Shown one piece after another: positions 7,967 to 14,991 of a DNA stretch of 61,269 bases; position 1 is the first letter of the stretch; each line of letters starts with the position of its first letter. The DNA comes from Flavobacterium psychroterrae (GTDB lineage: Bacteria > Bacteroidota > Bacteroidia > Flavobacteriales > Flavobacteriaceae), in contig NZ_JAGYVZ010000023.1 in assembly GCF_018380615.1 (NCBI RefSeq), forward strand, positions 1 to 61,269. The letters run 5' to 3'. The translations under genes and the position numbers were made by a program. The notes beneath the pieces are model-generated. The model did no database searches and was not told the origin of the DNA. It saw only the letters and a list, made by a program, of their open reading frames with translations.

Positions 7967-8680
7967 CTATCGGCTTAATAAGTTTTTATAGACTACCTCT
8001 TTCAATAATGCTTCACGGCGTGTTCTTGAAATTGGTAGTTCTTGTCCATTTATGAATAATCTTCCACCGGAAACGGAATCGATATGAGTAATGTTGACTA
8101 AAAAAGATTTATGAATTCTAAAGAAAATTTCTGTTGGGAGTGTTTCTTCTAATGAAATCATGGTTTGATGAATCACGATAACTTTTTCTTTAAAATGAAG
8201 TTTTGCATAGTTTTGCATTCCTTCGATATACAAAATATCTATCCAGGATATCTTCTGAAATCCTTCTTCCTGGCGCACATATAAAAACGGATCTAATTGA
8301 TTTTGCTTTGGAGACTGCATCATTTCATACCATTGTTTGGCTTTTAGAGAAGCCTGATAAAAACGCTGAAATGTTATTGGTTTCAATAAATAATCGACAA
8401 CCTGCAAACGGTAACCATCTAAAGCATGTTCAGAATATGCTGTTGTAAAAATCACTAAAGGCGGATTATCTAATGATTCCAAAAACTCTAATCCTGACAA
8501 ATAAGGCATGTTAATATCCAGAAATAACAAATCGACCTGTTTTTCCTGAACGTATAAAGTCGCTTCTAATGCCGAAGCGCAAGTTCCTATAACTTCAAGA
8601 AAATCTATTTTAGAAACAAAATCTACTATTCCGTTTCGTGCAATCGGTTCATCATCTATAATGAGGCATTTCATGTTCAT
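7967..8680 (-). CDS. LytTR-family response regulator
   Basis: A receiver domain (acidic pocket IIDDE; phosphoacceptor Asp in LFLDINMP) joined to a C-terminal LytTR DNA-binding domain (YIEGMQNYAKLHF and FFRIHKSFLVNI). From the ATG at 8680 (MNMKCLIIDDE) it is 237 residues, the normal size; ATG 8674 is equally possible. A longer reading from 8731 adds 17 residues not seen in this family. It should act with the LytS-type kinase encoded just upstream on the same strand, although a 410-bp repeat-filled gap separates the two genes. The target genes are unknown; the surface barrel genes nearby are candidates. Confidence 0.9.
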   Translation of the reverse strand: MNMKCLIIDDEPIARNGIVDFVSKIDFLEVIGTCASALEATLYVQEKQVDLLFLDINMPYLSGLEFLESLDNPPLVIFTTAYSEHALDGYRLQVVDYLLKPITFQRFYQASLKAKQWYEMMQSPKQNQLDPFLYVRQEEGFQKISWIDILYIEGMQNYAKLHFKEKVIVIHQTMISLEETLPTEIFFRIHKSFLVNITHIDSVSGGRLFINGQELPISRTRREALLKEVVYKNLLSR

Positions 8681-8812
8681 GTTATTATATTTTGTTTCAG
8701 ATTTGCTGTGTATTTTTAAAAAGGGTTTCATTCAGATTTTGCAGATTGAGCACATTTTTTCCTTGTATTATTTTTAAAACCTTTTAATCTCTATATTCCT
8801 AAGCTATCGGAA

Positions 8813-9062
8813 GTGGCAAAAAAAAAAACTGCAGTGATCAAAAAGATTTTCGCAAAGTTGGCAAAGCTTAACTTTTAAAAGAATACAAAAATCACAAACA
8901 GTATATTTAAAATTCGTGCTAATTTGTGCAATTCGTGGCAAAAAAAATTAACCGCAATGGTCACAAAGATTTTCGCAAAGTTGGCAAAGCTTAACTTTTA
9001 AAAGAATGCAAAAATCACAAAACAGTATATTTAAAAATTCGTGCTAAGTCGTGGCAAAAAAA
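8813..9062. repeat. tandem duplication of a ~120-bp non-coding unit
   Basis: Two near-identical units (about 8828-8947 and 8951-9062, offset 123 bp) each run from CGCAAAGTTGGCAAAGCTTA through AAAATCACAAA and CAGTATATTTAAA to the end motif ATTCGTG...GTGGCAAAAAAA. The end motif also stands at 8813, so the array is bounded by it three times. There are no ORFs. It sits inside what is otherwise a kinase-regulator operon. Confidence 0.8.
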
Positions 9063-9090
9063 TATTTGTTTTTTAATTATGATAAAAAAA

Positions 9091-10140
9091 TTATTTTAAA
9101 TCTAAGACGACTGTTACAGTAAAATCTGAATCGGTTTTATTGATATTCAATTGATGTTTCTGCGGATATTGAATCGCTAATCTTTTCTTTACGTTTTCAA
9201 GCCCTAATCCCTGACTTTTTGATGGAGTTTTATATTGTTCTGCATGTGAATTTTCTATTTTAAAACTCAACGTCTTATTTTCCTGTTCGCACGATACATG
9301 AACATATCCTTTTTGGTTTGGTAATCTTGAAACATGTTTAAAAGCATTTTCTATTAAAGGAACTAAAAGCAACGGCACAATTTGAAGTTGTCTGTTTTCA
9401 ATATTCCATTTACTTTTTACTTCCAATTCATTCCCCCAACGGGTTTTTTCGACAGCAATTAAATCTTTCAGATATTTGATTTCCAGATGTAACGAAACAT
9501 ATTCTTTGTTGCATTCATACAATTGATATCTCAAAATATCAGAAAACTGTACCAATAAATTCGAAGCCAGTTTTACATCATTTTGCATTAAAATATGAAT
9601 ATGATTCAAAACATTAAACATTAAATGCGGATTGATCTGATCTTGTAAAATTTTTATTTGAGCTTCAAGATGAACTTGCTGCAATTGTGCATGGTTTTTT
9701 TCAATAACATTATGTTCCTGATAAAACCGAAGTCCGCATGCGGTTCCGTTAATTAAAATTGCTGCTGGAATACTGCCACAAAACCTCGCCCACAAAAACT
9801 CGAGTGTTGTTAGATGTCCATCTTCCGGATAAGTTCGTATTCGGGAAGAAGAATCTGAAAAAAGTGTGTAAATCAACGCGAGACAAAATGATAAAATCAA
9901 GACGACAATAACACTTTGAATGGCAAACAAAGTCATTTTATTTTTCTTTAATGCATTCGGTAATATTATATCACTAAGAAAATGCGCCAAAAAAATTGAA
10001 CATAACAAAACTAAAACTGCCTGATAAGTAGCGGACCAAACATCATAGCCTTCTATCATTTGCGCCCAAATCGTGATCCCTAGTATAAACCAGAAAAAAA
10101 CTAAAAATATCCAATGTTTATTTTTATTTAATGTAATCAT
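9091..10140 (-). CDS. LytS-type sensor histidine kinase
   Basis: A 349-residue kinase with four N-terminal membrane spans (about 9-27, 38-60, 70-93, 117-135), a short linker helix, and a His_kinase domain with the phosphoacceptor His172 in QINPHLMFN. The N-box (VPLIENAFKH) and G-box (GLGLENVKK) of the ATPase follow. There is no periplasmic sensor domain, so the signal is probably sensed within the membrane. It should phosphorylate the LytTR regulator that follows. A promoter with both -33 and -7 boxes lies just upstream. Confidence 0.9.
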   Translation of the reverse strand: MITLNKNKHWIFLVFFWFILGITIWAQMIEGYDVWSATYQAVLVLLCSIFLAHFLSDIILPNALKKNKMTLFAIQSVIVVLILSFCLALIYTLFSDSSSRIRTYPEDGHLTTLEFLWARFCGSIPAAILINGTACGLRFYQEHNVIEKNHAQLQQVHLEAQIKILQDQINPHLMFNVLNHIHILMQNDVKLASNLLVQFSDILRYQLYECNKEYVSLHLEIKYLKDLIAVEKTRWGNELEVKSKWNIENRQLQIVPLLLVPLIENAFKHVSRLPNQKGYVHVSCEQENKTLSFKIENSHAEQYKTPSKSQGLGLENVKKRLAIQYPQKHQLNINKTDSDFTVTVVLDLK

Positions 10141-10178
10141 CTAAAAAAGAAATAAGTAAATATTTGATTATTTGTGTT

Positions 10179-10206
10179 CAAAAATAACCCTATATTTTGT
10201 AAACAA
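10179..10206 (-). promoter_or_regulatory. promoter of the LytS-type kinase gene
   Basis: Read on the minus strand: a TTG (-33) at 10206-10204, 17 nt, then TATTTTTG (-7) at 10186-10179. This matches the Bacteroidota consensus TTG-N17-21-TAnnTTTG. The predicted start is close to 10174, giving a leader of about 34 nt. Confidence 0.65.
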
Positions 10207-10236
10207 ACAGCAAAGAACCAAAAGATTCTTTGCTGT
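10207..10236 (-). terminator. hairpin after the PorT-like gene
   Basis: A perfect 11-bp stem ACAGCAAAGAA / TTCTTTGCTGT with an 8-nt loop. It lies 29 bp past the PorT-like stop on the minus strand and directly abuts the -33 box of the kinase promoter, so it insulates the kinase from read-through. The T tract is weak. Confidence 0.6.
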
Positions 10237-10264
10237 TGCTGAGGGTTAAAATATCAATTATATG

Positions 10265-10861
10265 CTACAGGAAAAAGTATCCAACACTTACATTAAAGGA
10301 ATTTGGCTTAGAACTAAAATCTTTACTGACATTGTTTAATCCGCCCTGATAGATTACATCGACAGTAAATTTCCACATTTCAACTCCTGCTCCAATCTGA
10401 TATCCAATATTAGATTTATTAAATTTCGTGTATGAATTTTTTAATTGGTCTACTGATGAAAAATTTTCATCGAGAACATAAGAGTAAACTCCTCCTCCAA
10501 AAATCCTCACGTTCAAAGCAGAAAGATCAATGACTTTGTAACCAATCAGCAAAGGCATTTCAAGACTTCTCCATTTTGCGTTTTTAGATCCTGCCACAGC
10601 AGTTTTTTCAATTTCGGAAGATTTCTCGGTATACAAAAGTTCATTTTGAATGTAGAATCTTTTAAAATCAAACCTACCCATCGCACCTACAAAATAACCA
10701 ATGGCATATTTTGAATTAAAGCCATTTGAAACCGGTAATTCAGAATAATTAGATCCTCCTTTTATTCCAATGTGAACTGGAAATAGAGATTGCGCATTAA
10801 GTTTAGAAATTAATCCTAATAAGAAAATAGTAGCCAGCAATAATAATTTGTTCATGTTCAT
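10265..10861 (-). CDS. PorT-like outer-membrane beta-barrel protein
   Basis: From the ATG at 10861 (MNMNKLLLLATIFLLG) the protein is 198 residues with a signal peptide ending in KLNAQS. The body has HIGIKGGSNYSEL at the first strand, LEMPLLIGYKV in the middle and a final strand NVSVGYFFL, the pattern of the PorT/OMP_b-brl_2 family. A start at 10897 would add 12 hydrophobic residues in front of a complete signal peptide and is unlikely. Related barrels in this phylum include the type IX secretion protein PorT, but most paralogues, probably including this one, have no known role. Confidence 0.78.
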   Translation of the reverse strand: MNMNKLLLLATIFLLGLISKLNAQSLFPVHIGIKGGSNYSELPVSNGFNSKYAIGYFVGAMGRFDFKRFYIQNELLYTEKSSEIEKTAVAGSKNAKWRSLEMPLLIGYKVIDLSALNVRIFGGGVYSYVLDENFSSVDQLKNSYTKFNKSNIGYQIGAGVEMWKFTVDVIYQGGLNNVSKDFSSKPNSFNVSVGYFFL

Positions 10862-10989
10862 GATAATAGTTTTTATTAATTTGATGCAAAGAAGCACAAA
10901 CCTGAAAAGCTGCTAAAATTAGTTTGATGAACGGCATTGGTGTTTTGACAAACGGACTTATTTTAAGATTTTGATTCCTTTTAAACAAC

Positions 10990-11032
10990 AAACCCGACAG
11001 GTTTTTAAAAATTTTAAAAACCTATCGGGTTT
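10990..11032. terminator. bidirectional hairpin terminator (CCCGACAGGTTT type)
   Basis: A 21-bp inverted repeat with one mismatch (arms 10990-11010 and 11012-11032) reads AAACCCGACAGG, T/A runs, CCTATCGGGTTT. It lies 43 bp past the PPK2 stop on the minus strand. The same CCCGA/TCGGG hairpin style recurs at several gene ends here. Confidence 0.6.
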
Positions 11033-11075
11033 GACTACAATTTATCTTAATTATTTAATTGAAGAAATATCTTAT

Positions 11076-11954
11076 TTATTTTTTTTGCAAAGCTTTTTTA
11101 TAAACTTCAAAATTGTCTTTTATTTTTTCATCCAGTTCAGGTTCTTTAATATCAGTATGTTTTTGCATTTCTTCCCAGATAATCTTCGCAACAATATAGC
11201 GTGCCATTTCCTTATCATCAGCAGGAACAATATACCACGGCGCATGTTCCTTCGAAGTTTTATTTATAGCCTCTTCATAATATTTTTGATATTTATCCCA
11301 ATATTCACGCTCCTTTAAATCACCGGGCGAAAATTTCCAATTGTGTTTTCCTTCTTCTAAACGACGCAATAATCGCTGGCGTTGCTCCTCTTTACTCAAA
11401 TGCAAAAAGAACTTCATGACAATAGTTCCGTTTTCAGCAATATGACTTTCAAAATTATTGATTTGCTCAATTCTTTTTTTCCAGAATTTTGGCGTAATAT
11501 CCTTCACCGAATTAATCCCCGGCAAGTTCTCAGCCAAAATAAATTCAGGATGAACTCTCGTAATCAAAACATTCTCATAATGCGTACGGTTAAAAATCGC
11601 AAACTTCCCTTTTTCCGGCAACGCAATATAATGTCTCCACAAATAATCATGTTCGAGTTCAGTCGAATTGGGCGTTTTAAAACTATGCACGACAACCCCA
11701 CGTGCATTAAATTCCTTAAAAACTTCTCTGATCAAACTGTCTTTCCCCGATGTATCCATTCCCTGAAGACAAATTAAAACCGAATATTTATTGTGCGAAT
11801 ACATTACATCCTGCAAATCGCTTAATTTTTTCTGAACTTTCTCCAGTTTTTCTTCCTTTTCATCATCATCGGCTTTCACTTTGAGCAAAGTCGGAATCTT
11901 TGATAATTTTATTTTATCTGTAACTTTAAAATTATTTGGGTCTATAGATTTCAT
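11076..11954 (-). CDS. polyphosphate kinase 2 family protein
   Basis: A 292-residue PPK2 enzyme, which transfers phosphate between polyphosphate and nucleotides in the cytoplasm. The Walker A motif GMDTSGKDS lies at 65-73 with the catalytic Asp67. The lid region RQRLLRRLEEGKHNWKFSPGD and the AWYIVPADDK motif are clear. The Walker B position reads FNRTHYENVL (121-130), with Asn where many PPK2 proteins have Asp. A charged N-terminal coiled-coil-like helix (about 29-48, DDDEKEEKLEKVQKKLSDL) precedes the core. The SGKD form resembles class III enzymes that phosphorylate AMP and ADP; the class is an inference. No operon partner is visible. Confidence 0.9.
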   Translation of the reverse strand: MKSIDPNNFKVTDKIKLSKIPTLLKVKADDDEKEEKLEKVQKKLSDLQDVMYSHNKYSVLICLQGMDTSGKDSLIREVFKEFNARGVVVHSFKTPNSTELEHDYLWRHYIALPEKGKFAIFNRTHYENVLITRVHPEFILAENLPGINSVKDITPKFWKKRIEQINNFESHIAENGTIVMKFFLHLSKEEQRQRLLRRLEEGKHNWKFSPGDLKEREYWDKYQKYYEEAINKTSKEHAPWYIVPADDKEMARYIVAKIIWEEMQKHTDIKEPELDEKIKDNFEVYKKALQKK

Positions 11955-12224
11955 ATATTTTCACTTTTTGTATTATAAATATACTAATTTTACGAAGCAT
12001 ATTCCTGCTATTCATTGCAATACTTTTTTTTTAGATAATTGCTTTTTTTCAGATCAATAGCAAGAGTTTATCCCTAAGCGTCGGGAATAGCTTTGTTTCG
12101 TCAGGAAAGAAATCAATTTCTTCTCAAAGTATTTTCATTACAGACGAAGTTCATTGAACTCCAATTAAAATGAAATTTTTGTGAGATAATCCGGGCTAAG
12201 CATTTATTTTCAAAACAAACATTC

Positions 12225-13061
12225 ATGGAAAAATTCACATTAGAAATATTATTTCAAATCATTGGCATCGGCTCTGCATCAGGATTATTTTTAAATAACG
12301 ATTCTCTATATATCATTGGCGACAACAGTGGTTTTTTATATGAATATAATATTCAGAACAAGCAATTAGATCACCATCCTTTAATTGACAATCCGTCGCA
12401 AAACATTCCAAAAAATATCAAACCAGATTTTGAATCGGTAACACATCATAACGATACTTTATATGTCTTTGGTTCCGGCTCAACCGAAAACCGAAATAAA
12501 ATGATTGCCTTTGATCTTAAAAGCAAAACCATTCTTCAAAAAAATAATTTGGTCGATTTATATGCCGTAATGCAAAGTTTCGGATCTATAAAACCTGAAG
12601 ATTTTAATCTTGAAGGCGCCATTTTTGATGGCGAAAACTGGTATTTATTCAATCGCGGAAACGGAATCTCCAACAAAAACACCATTTTTACAATCCATGC
12701 TAAAAATCTTGGAGAAGAATTTGCTTTGGTTGCAACCAATTATAAACTCCCAAAAATAAAAGGCGTTCGTTCCAGTTTTACCGATGCTATTCTGGTCGAC
12801 GATAAAATCTATTTCCTTTCTACTGCCGAAGACACAAAATCAACTTACGACGACGGCGAAATCCTGGGAAGTTTCATTGGCAGAATCGATCTTAAAACCA
12901 TGAAAATAGATTTTACTCAAAAAATTACCTCAACAAATAAATTTGAAGGTTTGACTTTTTATAAAAAATCAAATGACAAAATCGAGTTTTTGTTGTGTGA
13001 AGATAATGACACGGAATTGTTAGAAACAAAGATTTTTAAATTGACTTTGCCAATGAAGTAA
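12225..13061 (+). CDS. beta-propeller-like protein, DUF6929-type
   Basis: A 278-residue protein with no signal peptide. It shows repeated short beta strands ending in D/N-G turns (NDSLYIIGDNSGFLYEY, HNDTLYVFGSGS, DGENWYLFNRGN, VDDKIYFLSTAED), the look of a five- or six-bladed propeller. Three glutamates recur in equivalent places (PDFESV, FNLEGA, KFEGL), which suggests a central metal or ligand site. I match it to DUF6929 from memory, with moderate confidence. The function is unknown. Confidence 0.6.
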   Translation: MEKFTLEILFQIIGIGSASGLFLNNDSLYIIGDNSGFLYEYNIQNKQLDHHPLIDNPSQNIPKNIKPDFESVTHHNDTLYVFGSGSTENRNKMIAFDLKSKTILQKNNLVDLYAVMQSFGSIKPEDFNLEGAIFDGENWYLFNRGNGISNKNTIFTIHAKNLGEEFALVATNYKLPKIKGVRSSFTDAILVDDKIYFLSTAEDTKSTYDDGEILGSFIGRIDLKTMKIDFTQKITSTNKFEGLTFYKKSNDKIEFLLCEDNDTELLETKIFKLTLPMK

Positions 13062-13113
13062 ATTTAAACGCGTGATATTGATTAAAATACAACGAAAAAC
13101 ACAACGCCAATCG

Positions 13114-13352
13114 TAGAGACGCACAGCAGTGCGTGTCCCGCAATAAATATCCGTTTGCTTTATAATGTGGCTCATCTAAATGCGAATGATGGATTAAAAT
13201 CCATCTCTACAATATGATCCATTCCTTCGGAACTCTTTTATAAATTCCGTAGGAATGATTTATTTTGTAGTAAGGGATTTTAATCCTTTGAAAAGAATAG
13301 AAAAAATTGGCGAATATCTTTGCGGAAGACGCACTGCTGTGCACCTCTATAA
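13114..13352. repeat. composite repeat element bounded by inverted GCACAGCAGTGCGT copies
   Basis: The gap holds GCACAGCAGTGCGT at 13121-13134 and its inverse complement near 13328-13342, about 200 bp apart. Each copy is itself a small hairpin (GCAC AGCA GTGC). Between them is the 53-bp segment GATGGATT-AA-AATCCATC ... CCTTCGGAACT (13182-13234), also found at 19834-19887. A GAACCTTTG-type repeat follows at 13362-13405. There are no ORFs. The layout resembles a small non-autonomous (MITE-like) element; that is inference. Confidence 0.5.
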
Positions 13353-13475
13353 TAAAACCTACATGCCTTTGAACCTTTGCAACTCTGAACCTTTGAACCT
13401 TTAAAAAAAACTTTTTTTCACAACCTTCCCAACCTTTTTATCTTTTTCTCCCTCTTTAGTATAAAGACAACAATT

Positions 13476-14012
13476 GTGATAAACGAAACTCTAATTTCTA
13501 ACTGCAAAAAAATGAACCGAGATGCTCAGCGTCAGGTTTATGAGCATATGGCTCCAAAATTGTATCGCCTTTGCAAACGATACCTCAAAAAGGAAGAAGA
13601 AATTGAAGAAGCTATGGCTGACGCTTTCTACACCATATTCACAAAACTGGAACAACTTAAGGAAGTTCTGGCTTTTGAAGCGTGGGCGCGAAAAATAACC
13701 GTCAATCATTGTTTGGCAACCATCAAAAAACACACCAATTTCAATATGTATCTTGATGATGTCAAATTGCTTTCTCAACCTTTTACAGATGAGATTAATT
13801 CATTAGAAGAAGAGGATTTACTCAATTTACTAAATCATATTCCAGACGGCTGTAAAACTGTTTTTAACCTTTTTGTTATAGAAGGTTTTGGACACAAAGA
13901 AATAGCTGCAATGCTTAACATTTCTGAAGGCACATCAAAATCACAATTGAATGCTGCAAAAACCAAGCTAAAGGAATTAGTAAATAAATTGTATTACCAA
14001 AAAGCAAAATAG
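13476..14012 (+). CDS. ECF-type RNA polymerase sigma factor
   Basis: A 178-residue sigma-70-family factor with region 2 (LYRLCKRYLKKEEEIEEAMADAFYTIF, given here only by its position at about 28-54) and region 4 (HKEIAAMLNISEGTSKSQL), and no regions 1 or 3, as in ECF factors. The start is GTG at 13476; an ATG twelve codons later would cut into the helix before region 2. The next gene starts two bases after the stop and encodes a membrane protein in the position of an anti-sigma factor, so the two are probably co-transcribed and co-regulated. Confidence 0.9.
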   Translation: MINETLISNCKKMNRDAQRQVYEHMAPKLYRLCKRYLKKEEEIEEAMADAFYTIFTKLEQLKEVLAFEAWARKITVNHCLATIKKHTNFNMYLDDVKLLSQPFTDEINSLEEEDLLNLLNHIPDGCKTVFNLFVIEGFGHKEIAAMLNISEGTSKSQLNAAKTKLKELVNKLYYQKAK

Positions 14013-14014
14013 TC

Positions 14015-14956
14015 ATGGACAATCAAGATAAAATATTCGATAAATTTAAAGAAGCCGCACATAACTCGGAATCAAGGGATTTTCCGGGAATGGAAAAAGT
14101 CTGGTCACGCGTTGAAGATAAACTGGACAAGAAAGAAGATAAAAAAGCCATTTCGTTATGGAAAAAAATTGCCATTGCAGCTTCTTTTTTATTATTGATT
14201 TCGATAGCATCACAATTCTTCAAAAAAGATAAAATATTATTTCAAAATCAAAAAGTTGTTATAAAAGAAAACACAGAGAAACCTGTTTTACAGAAAAAAG
14301 ATGGTCTTGTTTTTTCAGATTCTCCTTTATTTCCAAAACCTGACGCTATTAAAATTCTGAAAAATCCAATTATTCAACAAAATGAAGTTGCAGCAAACGA
14401 ATCAGCAGTTTCTGTTGCTGAAACGGGAACCGGTACGGCAGATGCAATGATTATCGAAGAGCCTGTAGCTTCTGTAGCATCAAATTATGCTGAGGAAAAT
14501 GAAAGTAGCTATTCCAAAGATAAAGCAGTAGAAAATATAGATTATTCCAAAACAATAGAAAGAGAATCAGCTAAAGTTGCTTTTGCCGACAGACAATCGC
14601 AAGCACCTAAAAAAAGCGCACCACTTGTTATTATAAACGGAAGCCCTATATCTCATAAAAGCGATGAAAAAAGAGATAAAATGATGCAAAATGAACTTCA
14701 TAATTTACAACCTGAAAATTTAGATTCCCTGGTTATTTTAGATCAGCCATTATATATTATCGACGGAATCTATTATTCTGAAAATGATTTATTTGGCAAG
14801 AACCCAACAAGTCCTTACGCGCCTTTGAACAAACAGGAAATTAAAACTATTACCGTTCTTCAGGACTTGGAAGCCACATCAAAATACGGCGAAAAAGGCA
14901 AAAAAGGTGTCGTAATAATTACTACCAAAAACGGAAAACCAGCTGACAAAAACTAG
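14015..14956 (+). CDS. membrane protein with C-terminal SusC plug-like motif, anti-sigma position
   Basis: A 313-residue protein with an acidic/basic cytoplasmic head (1-47), one membrane span (about 50-68, WKKIAIAASFLLLISIASQF), a Ser/Ala/Glu-rich periplasmic linker (80-240), and a C-terminal segment (244-309) with PLYIIDGI, NKQEIKTITVLQD, EATSKYG and GVVIITTKNG. That segment is the plug-domain signature of SusC-type TonB receptors, but no beta barrel follows. It has no HxxxCxxC zinc motif. Its place two bases after the sigma gene suggests an anti-sigma role; the plug segment may contact an outer-membrane or periplasmic partner. Both ideas are inference. Confidence 0.75.
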   Translation: MDNQDKIFDKFKEAAHNSESRDFPGMEKVWSRVEDKLDKKEDKKAISLWKKIAIAASFLLLISIASQFFKKDKILFQNQKVVIKENTEKPVLQKKDGLVFSDSPLFPKPDAIKILKNPIIQQNEVAANESAVSVAETGTGTADAMIIEEPVASVASNYAEENESSYSKDKAVENIDYSKTIERESAKVAFADRQSQAPKKSAPLVIINGSPISHKSDEKRDKMMQNELHNLQPENLDSLVILDQPLYIIDGIYYSENDLFGKNPTSPYAPLNKQEIKTITVLQDLEATSKYGEKGKKGVVIITTKNGKPADKN

Positions 14957-14991
14957 CTAAAACACACTTTTTTAATTTAAAAATTACTATC

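Noticed and set aside
10971..11318. ORF of 115 codons, Phe/Ile-rich, plus strand
   Set aside because: It is antisense to the PPK2 3' end and starts in the hairpin at 10990-11032; composition reflects AT-rich antisense sequence.
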